NCBI GenBank assembly: GCA_034096865.1
Contig: JAWQFJ010016284.1
Coordinates: 1-15,357 of the forward strand
DNA: 15,357 bases
Direction: 5' to 3'
Source of the DNA: Theodoxus fluviatilis
Lineage: Eukaryota; Mollusca; Gastropoda; Cycloneritida; Neritidae
The notes under the pieces were generated by a model. It searched no databases. It was given only the letters and a program-made list of their open reading frames with translations, and was not told the origin of the DNA. Positions 1-8,354 of the stretch are shown one piece after another; within the stretch, counting starts at the first letter, position 1, and the number at the start of each line of letters is the position of its first letter. Position numbers and translations under genes: made by a program.

Positions 1-49
1 GAAAGAATACTATTAGTCGGAAGATTTTTCACGACCTATCTTTGGCACT

Positions 50-505
50 TTTTATCAGTCCGACCCCGGCTAACCCACCCTCTTTGTTGTGAGTGTGATT
101 ACACAAACATTTATAGAGGAAAGTACCATTTTATCGGGTAATAAGGTAGAAGAAAACAATGAAAACCCATTTTTCGTTTTGAGAACGCATTATAATTAAA
201 CAATTGGTGCAATTTTTAACTATTGCGTGGAGAGCTTTGACATTTACCTCCCTTGATTATATCCGAATTCATGCCGAAGATCGTGAATATTAAGCCGGTT
301 GTTTTTTCCTGATTCAAGCTATGGAAAGGGAAGACATTGATGGGCGGGTTCTGAATCTGAAGGATTGGAAGGCCTTACGAGTGAGGAGAACGTTTCCTCT
401 TCTGACAGTCACAGTGCAGACGATGTTGAACGAAAGTACAGCGTTTTGATTATGATTGGCGGTTGTCGATGCATGTTTACATATGTTTTGATGTCCGAAA
501 TGACT
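50..505 (+). pseudogene. Decayed copy A of a gene 5' end (leader plus first exon)
   Basis: This stretch aligns almost base for base with the reverse complement of about 5505-5935. Similarity is strong from about 81 and weak back to about 50. It includes a non-coding leader (about 81-340) and a short acidic, serine-rich exon encoding the stretch GLEGLTSEENVSSSDSHSAD. In the partner copy this exon starts at an ATG and ends at a GTAAGT donor. Here the ATG position reads GCG (344-346) and the donor reads GAAAGT (432-437), so both start and splice site are lost. I infer a dead duplicate. The host gene is not recognised. Acidic, serine-rich first exons of this sort occur in several invertebrate multigene families, including P2X7-domain-like proteins, but nothing diagnostic is present. 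Repeat homology is certain; the exon reading is moderately likely. Confidence 0.6.
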
Positions 506-1740
506 GGATCTCCTTTCAAAGCTAGTTTCGATAAGCAGTGGGAGTCTGTTGTCTTCGCAAGGCACCAAAAGCTGTTATGACTGGAGCAGACTTATGAGGT
601 TCTCGTCCGTAATTAAAGTGAAGACCCGTCTTGAGATTTAGACCCAAAACGATTTTAATGTGTGTAGACTTTTTCGTGAATGTCATCGTACACAATTTTC
701 TTACAAATACCGCTGTAATCTACATAGTGTATGCTTTGAATAGCCGTTTATGTATTCATACACGACTATAAAACCTTTTAATTGCAAGTTTTTAAGTCAA
801 GAAGCAGAAAACTATCAGAATTATATTTACATGGCCAGCTTTTAACTCGATCAATTCTATGTTTTGGAGGAGAAAATGGAAACCGTGATCAGAAACTGGC
901 ACACATGTTGAGCTTTCTACGGTATTCTGCCGCAGTAGTCTACACAGAAAAAACAAGTTACAGACACCTTTCAACTCCTAAGCTAAAGAACAACTTCTCA
1001 CGACTTGTCTGGGCTTGGCATTTATAATATATCATTAATCAAATTCGAACCATTACATATCATCCAGACCTCGTTTCCTCCCGGGCTTGCCTCAGTCTTT
1101 TTCGCTTTTCAATACAGGATGTTGCACTGCGTTCATCGTAGTTAAAATGAGAATCTGGATGGATCCGCAAATCACTGTGCCATTTGTTGCAGCCATTTTA
1201 GTGAGAACGACAGCTCCAATATGCTTTTGCAGAAATAAGATTTATGTCATATTCTTCACAGAGGTGGCTAGAATAGGAAACGTGATTTAATCTTTCTTAG
1301 GGCATAAATCTGATGTTTAACTAACATTTGGGTGTCTGGAAATAAAATAACTCTATCACTTAACCAGATACAATTGGAATCGTCACCCGGAGCAACACAA
1401 CTCAGAATTCCGATCTTTGGAAATATGTGGCGGCTGAAGTGTATTTTTTCAGAACACCAAAGGTTCCACTTTCACTCTGCCGAACTAAATATTCCCATCT
1501 TAAACATGACGATGAAAATATATCATGAATTGTCAGAGCACCTGATCGATTGCTCTCAGGATATAATTATAAATATAACTTATAAGTAAAAGCGAACGTA
1601 GGCTGGAAAATAAAATGATTTAAACTGTATTGTGTTTAGCTAGATTGATTTTTAATGTGTATTTCTAAAACACAAATGCGTTAGACAGCAATACTTGTTC
1701 GTAAGTTATTTGTTTTATATATAAATCACAGTATTATATA
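506..1740. other. No recognisable gene or repeat
   Basis: AT-rich sequence with only short, unconvincing open frames on both strands. I saw no conserved domain, tandem array or element end. The sequence just after 505 no longer matches the inverted partner copy. Confidence 0.5.
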
Positions 1741-1833
1741 AACATTCATCCAATGCAGTTTCAAAAGCATTTTGTGTCCATGTCCCATCTAAGGTGCGGG
1801 TTTGTGTCTCTGCTGCCCTTTGAAACTATTTTA

Positions 1834-1882
1834 ATGACAACGGCTACAACATCGACAACGACGACAACGAGCACTACAGCGT
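1834..1882. repeat. Imperfect ACAACG-type low-complexity run
   Basis: Degenerate ACA/ACG triplets and hexamers. They give a threonine-rich translation in one frame that should not be read as a protein. Confidence 0.5.
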
Positions 1883-1974
1883 ATATAACGGAGACGCCGA
1901 AAATGAGTAGATCAAAGAGACCGACAGGAAGACTCGCCCCTCTACTTCCATGCTAGGGAGACAGCGCTCTCCTT

Positions 1975-2017
1975 GCTTGCCCGCTGATGGCAAGCTCTCT
2001 GGTGGCCTTCCCACCAG
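1975..2017. other. Two adjacent perfect 7-bp stem-loops
   Basis: GCTTGCC (1975-1981) pairs with GGCAAGC (1989-1995) across a 7-nt loop. CTGGTGG (1999-2005) pairs with CCACCAG (2011-2017) across a 5-nt loop. The two hairpins are 3 nt apart. No function is known. They may be part of a repeat body that I do not recognise. Confidence 0.5.
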
Positions 2018-2049
2018 GTGACTAGGTCAGCTTCATGCGGTGCTTACTG

Positions 2050-3820
2050 GAAGAAACCGGTTTTACAGAAGTACAATTCACCTATATCGCGACGGAGTTA
2101 GCGTGCCTACTTAACTATTACCAAACACACATTCATTTCAAAGATCTCCGAACAGTTATTTTAGATTCGACATTTTGTAAAGACGCAAATGTATAAAAAC
2201 TCTTCACGTGGTTCCTCCTCCCTAGCGTGGATTTGACTGCAGTTGAAGGCGCTGCATGGATTTACATGTACGGCGTCTTCCTAACGTCGCTAGCTTTGAA
2301 TGCAAGAGCAAATGAATAGTACAGTTTCGAAGCCTCTTTATCTAAGACCACTTTTTTGGATGATATTTGAGACCGTGGGAGGCACACGATAAGGTTTGCC
2401 GTTGCACCGTCCTTCGTGAATGTCGTACTTCTTTGGTTCCATACAATGGTCTTAATGGAGGATGGGCAACGGCCAAGTAAAGCACAACCGGGAGTTCCGC
2501 GCCTACACACCGACATGTCTGCGTCGAATACATCAATTGCTTTCAAAAAGGGAAGGACCGTATTCCTATTTCAAATTGTCAGGGGTAAAGTTTGATGAAA
2601 GATTTATTACGTCGGTGGGTTAAAAGCCATAGGCTCATTTCAAACAATGGACACAATGGTGCTTTTCATTCTTGTTTACGAGTCGTCTTTGGATATATGT
2701 CCGAGTTTTCCTGAAATACAGCACAGCCTGAATGCACGTTTGATTGCAACCTCCAACAATGCACGTGGCTTCTTTCTTTATCAGGGCACCTGGGGGGAAG
2801 CACCGAGGAGTGGAGGACGAAGGAGGTAATGACGCTAATCTCTTTCTGCTGGGCGTGGTGGCGGAGGGGGTGGGTTGGTCGATTTATAAGTGGACATAGA
2901 ATTGAGAGACAAGCTTACTGGCACGCGTGGGGCTTTTCGTCTCCAAGGGCGGTACCAGCTCAGTAGCAGAGACAGCAGAGACGCCTGGGTACGCAGGGAG
3001 TATGGAAAAGACGCCGATGATGGTGTGTATTCAGGTGGTAGTTTCGTCACCACGGCTTCACATTATGAAAGGAACCTTTTCCTCACAGTAATGAGAAGTA
3101 AAACCCAATTAAGGAATTCCAGCACAAAACAGACAAGTATTTAGTAAACGGAAGGTCCCTATCTACTTCTTCCTTGCCTGTTACTGTTTCTGTGGTCATG
3201 TCGCTGTACGTGTCCATGTGGTAAGGGTACATTTGTCCATCACTAATCTAGAACAGTTCACTAAATTGGGTAAAGATTGTAATAGGTAAGAGTTTTCCTC
3301 TGTGATTTTAACTATATGTCACGACTCGAGGTTGAAATGTTTTTTTGGAAGAAGTTTATGGTAACCAGATAGTGTGCGGCTTGAGGTGCTTTAAACGTTT
3401 TGGTCTGCTTAACAGTTCAGCGTAATGCTTTTGATTGTTTTGCACGTGGTCTGCTTGGCGTTCTCATGTTTTGGAATAGTTAATTACATTTTTGGGGTGG
3501 TTAATTAAGTAACTGAGAGCCTTGTGCACGTGCTGCACGGCTATTCTGGTTTATCGTCGGGGTTTTTAGTTACTTCTCTTGCTTTTGGCTTATATTTCAG
3601 TGACTCCTACAATAAGAGACACATCTTATCATGTCTACTCCTGAGGGTGTGTTCTAAAGGGACATGCCACCCAAAGTGAACAAAGGCTAAATGGACTTGG
3701 GGAACTTGGGCTCGGGGACTGTAGGTGTAGCAAATGAAAGAGTAATCTTATGTGACTAATCAGGATGCACATGTGGTCTGTTTTGTCCAAGTATAAATTG
3801 CCATTGGACTTCAATAATAC
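2050..3820. other. No gene supported; unique-looking sequence
   Basis: The longest open frames (minus 2262-2546, 94 codons; plus 2890-3144, 84 codons) match no family I recognise, show no domain motifs, and are within chance length for this base composition. A G-rich patch lies near 2850-2880. No tandem array or element end was seen. Confidence 0.45.
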
Positions 3821-3825
3821 CATCC

Positions 3826-4072
3826 TCAGATGGATGGATGGATGGATGGTTGGATGAGTGGGTGGGTGGATGTATGGATGGATTTTCATGTTCTATCAGC
3901 CTTTATAGACCACTTGAGGCACTGAGCATGAAAATCACAATAACAGTTCAGAGTAAGTGAAAATCAAGTCATAACGTTCCTAATATATGCCTCTTATGTA
4001 TCACATAGGGAGACGTGGTGGGTCTATTCTGACCGCCTCCCCATAGGGGGCATTGTCCCGAAGCTTTGCCTA
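3826..4072 (-). mobile_element. SINE-like dispersed repeat, copy 1 (minus strand)
   Basis: Read on the minus strand, this matches the repeat at 8500-8717 along its length. Shared blocks are AGGCAAAGCT near the start, the CCCTA / TAAGAGGC box, TGACTTGATTT, TTACTCT-AACTGTT, GTGATTTTC-TGCT, and AAGGCTGATAG near the 3' end. It ends in an ATCC-type tail, seen on the plus strand as GGAT repeats at 3826-3879. It has no coding capacity and is about 250 bp long, which suits a SINE or a short non-autonomous retroelement. I see no clear tRNA-type A and B boxes, so its promoter class is open. Confidence 0.75.
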
Positions 4073-4287
4073 TTTAGAACACACCAAGACCTGTTTACCT
4101 CATGCTAGTGCAAAGTGTAATGCGGGCAGCTGAAGAGTGTAGTCAAGGTTGTCAACAGTGTAGTCTACTATTTCTTCAACATCATAACTAATACAATCCA
4201 GTTATAAATATAATATAAGTAAATATGTGCATGTATTTGTGTGTTTGTGTGTAATATTCATATTAAATTGAGTAGCTTTATAATAAA

Positions 4288-4575
4288 TTATGCCTTTAGC
4301 ATCCTGCTGAATTTGTAGGCTGAAGCCAGTGGCACATTGTTGTCAACAATGATGCAACAGAGAATCGCCTTGGCCCTAGTCACATCCTGCTCCAGCAAAT
4401 TTCCAGTCTTTGAGGTCAATGCCCTCTGGAATACATGTGATAATGGTACAAACATTTCCACAGCATTATCAAACTCTTTGAGAGATCCACTTTCGCAATG
4501 CTTCCTGCAATCATACAATCCGGAATGTCGGATGGAAAAATCACTTTTGCAGTGCAGTGAGTAAAAGATTGGAAA
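4288..4575 (-). pseudogene. BED-finger hAT-type transposase remnant
   Basis: The minus-strand frame is open from about 4575 down to a TAA just below 4290. It reads as the N-terminal part of the transposase-like family with a BED-type zinc finger followed by a conserved helical block. The finger reads HCKSDFSIRHSGLYDCRKHC, and the block reads VTRAKAILCCIIVDNNVPLA then FSRMLKA. In intact relatives I expect C-x2-C at the start and a second histidine after the H-C-E-S segment. Here the first cysteine is serine and the later histidine is leucine, so zinc binding is probably lost. The frame stops where relatives continue into an F-P-D-S segment, and the upstream side runs into poly-C repeats. No catalytic DDE region is present. 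The family assignment comes from motif memory only. Confidence 0.5.
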
Positions 4576-4790
4576 GCCCCCCCCCCCCCCCCCTTGCTAA
4601 AAAAAAAATTGAACCCCCCCCCCCCCCCCGCTAGCTACAAATAGTTTGGAAACCCCCACCCCACCCCCCCGCTTGCTAAAAAAGATTGGAAACCCCCCCC
4701 TTCCCCCCCCCCCCCCTTGCTCAAAAAAGCCCCCCCCCCCCCCCCCGCTTGCTAAAGGAAGATTGGAACACCCCCCCCCCCCCCCCCGCA
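4565..4790. repeat. Phased poly-C / GCTTGCTAAAA-GATTGGAA tandem repeat
   Basis: About five units, each made of a short spacer (variants of GCTTGCTAAAAAAGATTGGAAA) followed by 12-17 cytosines. Unit length is roughly 40-55 bp and varies with the homopolymer. The minus strand has several long G-runs in phase and could form G-quadruplexes. Homopolymer lengths in an assembly are unreliable here. Proline-rich and glycine-rich translations on either strand are artefacts of the runs. Confidence 0.85.
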
Positions 4791-4986
4791 GATTCCTGAC
4801 CAGGCAACAATGGACCTCTACTCTGACCCATTCGTTCACAGCAAAGAAATTCGTCTGCTGTTCTATTCGACATAACAGATACACTTTCTTGTGTTGCGCG
4901 CGCACCCTCATTTAGATACAAATTATGCCAAAGCGAAGTTCCTGGAGGACGCACTATGATTGCCTAGTGATAAAAACTATTTTATG

Positions 4987-5135
4987 GTGACGTTGTTTCC
5001 TTTGGTCTTAGCCGTGGAAGCGCGCTTTGTGCTTTGATGGAGGGAGTGACGTTGTTTCCTTGGATTTTAGCCACGGAGGCACGCTTTGTTCTTTGATGGA
5101 GGAAGTGACGTGGTTTCCTCTGATCTTGGCCGATA
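4987..5135. repeat. 59-bp tandem repeat, about 2.5 units
   Basis: Units begin GTGACGTTGTTTCCT at 4987, 5046 and (as GTGACGTGGTTTCCT) 5105, a constant 59-bp step. The units have diverged by several substitutions. No coding meaning is evident. Confidence 0.85.
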
Positions 5136-5217
5136 GGGCCGCCGAGAGAGAGATACTGATTAGGAAGTGTGTGTCCTGTGTATGCTTTTGTGTCCTGCAA
5201 TTTTTTATATAAAAACT

Positions 5218-5381
5218 AACAAAAATTTTCTGGTTTTTTAGGCGTTTTGGAACAAAAGAATGGAAATGGGCTACACAAATTTTGGTTAAAAGTTTTGAAA
5301 AAATGAAAACATTTCTAAGTTTAAAAAAGTAACAAAAATTTTATGTTTTTTATGCGTTTTAGGACAAACGAATCAAAATGG
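5218..5381. repeat. Pair of about 52-bp direct repeats
   Basis: 5218-5270 and 5331-5381 share AACAAAAATTTT followed by a T-run, then GCGTTTT, GGA and ACAAA, and both end in AATGG. Starts are 113 bp apart. TTTTGGTTAAAAGTTTT (5280-5296) between them has an inverted near-copy at 5389-5403, just past the second repeat. This sits in what would be the first intron of exon copy B on the minus strand. Confidence 0.7.
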
Positions 5382-5411
5382 CATTAAGAACTTTTGACCA
5401 AAAAGAATCCC

Positions 5412-5491
5412 GCAATAGCGGCCCCCTGCAATAGCGGCCCCCCGCAATAGCGGCCCTCAGCAATAGCGGCCCTCCGCAATAGCGGCCCCTC
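5412..5491. repeat. 16-bp minisatellite, five units
   Basis: Five consecutive 16-bp units start at 5412, 5428, 5444, 5460 and 5476, each GCAATAGCGGCCC plus three variable bases. It interrupts the alignment between the inverted copies: copy A has nothing like it at the matching place. It lies about 70 bp downstream of the splice donor of copy B. Confidence 0.95.
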
Positions 5492-5504
5492 CACTTTCGG
5501 ACAT

Positions 5505-5935
5505 CAAAACATAATAGTGTAAACATGCATCGACAGCCGCCAATCACAATCAAAACGTTGTACTTACGTTCAACATCGTCTGCACTGTGACTGCCAGAAG
5601 AGGAAACGTTCTCCTCACTCGTAAGGCCTTCCAATCCTTCAGATTCAGAACCCATCCATCAATGGCTTCCCTTTCCATAGTTTGAATCAGGAAAAAACAA
5701 CCGGCTTAAAATTCGCCATCTTCTGCATGAATTCGCAGCACACGGGATATAATCAAGGAAGGTAAATGTCAAAGCTCTCCACGCAATAGTTAAAGATTGC
5801 ACCAATTGCTTAATTATAATGCGTTCTCAAAACGAAATATGGGTTTTCAACGTTTTCTTTTACCTTATTACTCGATCAAATGGTACTTTCCTCTAGAAAT
5901 GTTTGTGTAATCACAAGCAGCAAAGACAAAAATCT
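5505..5935 (-). other. Copy B of the inverted segment, with an intact-looking first exon
   Basis: Reverse-complement partner of the segment at the left end of the window. On the minus strand a leader is followed by ATG at 5655-5653 and a short acidic, serine-rich reading frame (GLEGLTSEENVSSSGSHSAD). The frame runs to 5568, where GAAC is followed by GTAAGT (5567-5562), a perfect donor consensus. The exon would have 29 codons plus one base, with the rest of the gene on further exons not seen downstream. The leader contains AAGATGGCGAA, which resembles a YY1-type initiator motif. Upstream ATGs in other frames exist, so the start is a choice based on the open frame reaching the donor. Without the downstream exons this may equally be a dead gene fragment or part of a dispersed repeat. 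Confidence 0.5.
5562..5655 (-). CDS. Possible first coding exon, 29 codons plus splice donor
   Basis: Starts ATG GGT TCT and reads acidic and serine-rich, with no hydrophobic segment, ending in an aspartate-aspartate-valine-glutamate stretch before the GTAAGT donor at 5567-5562. The protein family is not recognised. In its inverted partner, exactly the start codon and the donor GT are hit, which fits selection or recent activity having kept this copy only. Two conserved sites in one copy could also be chance. No acceptor or second exon can be placed in the window, so I treat it as a partial and perhaps non-functional exon. Confidence 0.3.
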
Positions 5936-5967
5936 TTGGGTCCGAGATTTCATAAAACGCTCACGTG

Positions 5968-6140
5968 CTGGTACCTGACTGTGTGCGACTTAAATGTCTG
6001 TAACTATGTTTGTTGTGAGGTACCAGTGAGGATTGATCAAGATGCCCAGTGATCAGGGGGTAAAGTGTAAAGCGGTTTGAGCACCGATCAATGGTGGAAA
6101 GTCGCTATATAAAACCACACCTTTACCTTTACCTTTACAA
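5968..6140 (+). mobile_element. Probable retroelement 3' end with CTTTAC tail
   Basis: The stretch GTAAAGCGGTTTGAGCACCG, then GGAAAGTCGCTATATAAAA, has the layout of the 3' end of L2/CR1-type LINEs and of SINEs that copy it. It is followed by a short tail of three CTTTAC units (6121-6138). The LINE ending at 12227 has a comparable 3' end (TTGTAAACGCC, GAGCTTGCA, GTAAATAAACTATA). A 9-bp inverted repeat, CTGGTACCT (5968-5976) and AGGTACCAG (6018-6026), lies in the presumed body. The 5' limit is uncertain. Confidence 0.45.
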
Positions 6141-6240
6141 CCGGCTAATCACAGTTAAGATAACAAGAGTAGGAGGGGGAAAGTTATCTCTGCTGGGCAT
6201 TGTCAAATCACAAGATTTGGCGGGTGAACATGTGATGTTA

Positions 6241-6556
6241 CTTACTTACTTAGGCCCATCGCTCCTCCTGGAGCATAGGCCATCGGCGACAATTCACCAG
6301 CGGGCGCGGTCTTGGGCAGCTCTCTCAATCTGTGTCCAGGTGGTGCCACTCTTCCTTAGCTCCGCCTCAGTGTCTCGCTGCCAGGTGTTCCTGGGCCGTC
6401 CTCTTTTCTTTTCCCCTGAGGGTTCCAAGTGAGGGATTGGCGGGTCACGCTGCCGGGTGATTTCCGCAGCGTATGTCCAATCCAGACCCATTTTCTCATC
6501 CCGATTTGGGTGATGGTGCGGTCCTGTTTGGCTCTCTCCCACAGATCCTTATTCTC
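6241..6556 (-). mobile_element. 5'-truncated LINE, C-terminal end of the reverse transcriptase ORF
   Basis: Minus-strand translation gives the well-known C-terminal tail of a non-LTR retrotransposon polyprotein: NKDLWERAKQ, then RKWVWIGHTLRK, then KRGRPRNTWQRDTEAELRK, then a final DGLCSRRSDGPK before TAA at 6248-6246. The frame is broken. A one-base shift falls in the A-rich stretch near 6405-6415, between GKRK and RGRP, and an in-frame TGA lies at 6296-6294. The polymerase and endonuclease domains are missing, so this is a typical 5'-truncated insert. It ends in a TAAG tail (6241-6249 as CTTA on plus). The clade is not resolved. Confidence 0.85.
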
Positions 6557-6635
6557 TTGAGTGTCAGAAGGAATATTAATATTAATTTCAATACGTTTTT
6601 CTGTTGATATTGATCGAAAGAGTGTGACGTTGGAA
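6557..6635. other. Short AT-rich gap between two LINE remnants
   Basis: Contains TTAATATTAATTTCAATA. It may be the decayed end of the older LINE to its right, but I cannot read a frame in it. Confidence 0.3.
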
Positions 6636-7140
6636 TTATAATTGTAAATCAGCCCATAAGGAGTGAATCACTTCACATTCCCAAAACAAGCGTTTCAGCG
6701 TTTCTGGATTGCCAAAAAAATCCACATAAGGATAATGATACTTTTTATTCTGAGAGGAAAGGTTTTGGTTAAAATTATACGGTGTAAAAGTTTTATCTGG
6801 AGGTTTTTCGATCTGGTATATGTTGTGCATGTCGATATAAGTTTATAATTATGCATGCTCCAAATCATGTCATCGTCATCGACTCATCTTCTCCATCTTT
6901 CTTGTGATCGTATGTATTTAACATTGTTTTTTATCGAGAAGAATTTGATCAAGAAACGCGCACATTTGGACATCTTAATGAAGTGTACAAGAAGAGGTTC
7001 CATATCATTTTATCTCTGCTTATTTGCTTTTCCCCCCTTCCATACTGAGGGAATGGAATATTTTACCAGCTGATATGTGAAACAATCCTCTATCAAGACG
7101 CCTTTCCTTGAGTTTGTTAAAAGGAATTATTCCATTTTCT
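6636..7140 (-). mobile_element. Old L1/Tx1-like LINE remnant, C-terminal region
   Basis: Reading the minus strand from 7140 down, pieces of the conserved C-terminal region of L1/Tx1-like elements appear in order but in changing frames. First FNKLKER, then CFTYQLVKYSIPSVW, then EPLLVHFIK, RSQERWRR and a TGA at 6886-6884. In the same frame follow LQIKLLHRIILTKTFPLRIK and then, after a frame change, GNPETLKRLFWECEVIHSLW with a TAA at 6638-6636. The last block is the zinc-knuckle-like tail (pattern ETL-x2-LFW-x-C) known at the end of such ORF2 proteins; one expected cysteine is phenylalanine here. At least three frame changes and one in-frame stop mark it as older than the neighbouring LINE fragment. 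Both lie on the minus strand. Confidence 0.65.
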
Positions 7141-7380
7141 TTTTAAATGTGTTTAATTTGTCCTTTACATGCCCATTTTCGACATTCGATTGGGGCATTA
7201 TTTTGTTTTACGTGTTAGTTGTAGCAGATTGACCGCTCAAGAATATTGTCTCATGAATTTGCTAATGCACATTTGCTCCAGTGATTGAACACATCAAAAA
7301 CAAAGTTTAAAGAAAAAGTTTCTTTAAATGAATTTCCGTAAGCACTGTATTAAAGCAATTTTTACCTCTATTTCTTTACA
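7141..7380. other. No recognisable feature
   Basis: AT-rich, no convincing frame on either strand. It could hold more of the old LINE to its left, too decayed to read. Confidence 0.35.
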
Positions 7381-7548
7381 GATATGATTGAATTACGCTT
7401 AATCTAAACATTTCTTGTTATTTTCCTGCTTAATGGCCTTATATAGCCTACATAGGCTGATAGGCCGTAAAACTCCGTCCGTCCGTCCGTCCGTCCGTCC
7501 GTCCGTCCGTCCGTCCGTCCGTCCGTCCGTCCGTCCATCCATCTATCC
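7381..7548 (+). mobile_element. SINE-like dispersed repeat, copy 2 (5'-truncated, CCGT tail)
   Basis: Matches the 3' half of the family: ATGATTGAATTACGCTTAATC aligns with the TGACTTGATTT / TTACTCT block, and CCTACATAGGCTGATAGGCC is the conserved 3' stem. It then runs straight into a CCGT microsatellite. The upstream boxes (CCCTACGCG, TAAGAGGC) are absent, so the copy is 5'-truncated, as expected for retrotransposition. Confidence 0.75.
7475..7548. repeat. CCGT microsatellite with ATCC-type end
   Basis: About 15 perfect CCGT units (7475-7536), followed by ATCC and ATCT. It starts at the 3' end of the SINE-like copy, so it probably grew from that element's tail. Its frames translate as arginine/serine/valine-rich or threonine/aspartate/glycine-rich strings that are not genes. 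Confidence 0.95.
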
Positions 7549-8060
7549 TAGTGGAAGTTGGCGCAGTGAGCAAGACGACATCATGGTTGTGCTGCGCTTG
7601 AAGTCGAACGACGGACAGCATTTGCTCGCGAGAAATTCCCGACGAATGTAGTGAAGAAGAAAGCCTCTTGCACAGCTTCAACGCGACCAGCTGCGTGCCA
7701 AGAGACAGAGTCGTGGGTGAGCGAAAGACTTTTCAAAACCGCGTTAGTGATGAGGCCGAAATGGCCGTGGATGTCGTTTTTGAAACTTGTCTCATGCTGA
7801 ACAGACTGCGTGCCTAAATATAAGGTCCAGGCCCTTTGACGTCCTTGACCTTTGACCCCTCAGCAGCACTTCACACTCTGAGGCTGACAGAGCAATCGTG
7901 CCCAAGAGAAGCATCAACGTCAATGAGCGGAAAAAAACTAACTCTTCCAATCAGCACGACCAGTGCTTCAGACTGTCAGCGGCATGATGAAGTAACTGAA
8001 TGGCTGAGGAACCTAAAGGAAGTGATGTCTGAAGCAACTCTACAAAATGGTCAGAAACAA
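7549..8060. other. No gene supported; several short overlapping open frames
   Basis: Frames here look more protein-like than elsewhere. One is the ATG-poor plus-strand frame from about 7590 to the TAA near 7818, rich in serine, glutamate and valine; another is the frame starting near 7836. I recognise neither and see no domain. They could be remnants of an unknown gene or element 3' end. Confidence 0.3.
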
Positions 8061-8110
8061 GGGGGGGGGGGGGGGGAGTGTGAGTGTGTGGAGGGAAAGT
8101 GGGTGGGTGG
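8061..8110. repeat. G-run of 16 followed by GT/GGGT-rich sequence
   Basis: Sixteen guanines at 8061-8076 lead into GAGTGTG and GGGTGGGTGG, a candidate G-quadruplex on the plus strand. The length in the assembly may not be exact. Confidence 0.8.
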
Positions 8111-8276
8111 GGGTTGAGCGAAGTAACATCGCAGCTGCAGGTTCCTCCATTCCTGTATGAGCCCTGGCGAATATTTCCCGGTCGAGGCAAGCAGCACAAT
8201 TACACAATCATCAGCTGACCGTTCCTACAACGAACAACCACACAGTGGACGCCATACGCTTCACTCGTCAACTCAG

Positions 8277-8354
8277 CGTCCCAGAGACCTTCGTTTCGGA
8301 GCCACCCACAGCCGACGTCCCAGAGACCTTCGTTTCGGAGCAACCCACAGCCGA
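8277..8354. repeat. 39-bp tandem duplication
   Basis: Two units of 39 bp (8277-8315 and 8316-8354), each starting CGTCCCAGAGACCTTCG, differ by very few bases. As 39 is a multiple of three the duplication keeps frame, and two overlapping plus-strand frames (8157-8459 and 8245-8463) both cross it. In one it reads VPETFVSEPPTAD twice with small changes. Whether either frame was ever coding is undecided. Confidence 0.85.

Noticed and set aside
1753..1956. Threonine-rich plus-strand frame
   Set aside because: Driven by an ACAACG-type low-complexity run.
2262..2546. Minus-strand frame of 94 codons
   Set aside because: Looks moderately protein-like but has no recognisable motif, splice context or conservation evidence; kept only as a remark.
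2890..3144. Plus-strand frame of 84 codons
   Set aside because: No canonical ATG at its start and no domain; length is within chance.
4597..4915. Glycine-rich and proline-rich frames on both strands
   Set aside because: Read-through of C-runs; mirrored open frames on both strands are typical of homopolymer sequence.
6105..6112. TATATAAA as a TATA box
   Set aside because: It lies in the conserved 3' end of a retroelement and has no gene downstream.
5698..6146. ACAACCGGCT at 5698-5707 and 6137-6146 as a possible target duplication
   Set aside because: A shared 10-mer is expected by chance many times in 15 kb, and it does not sit at clear element ends on both sides.
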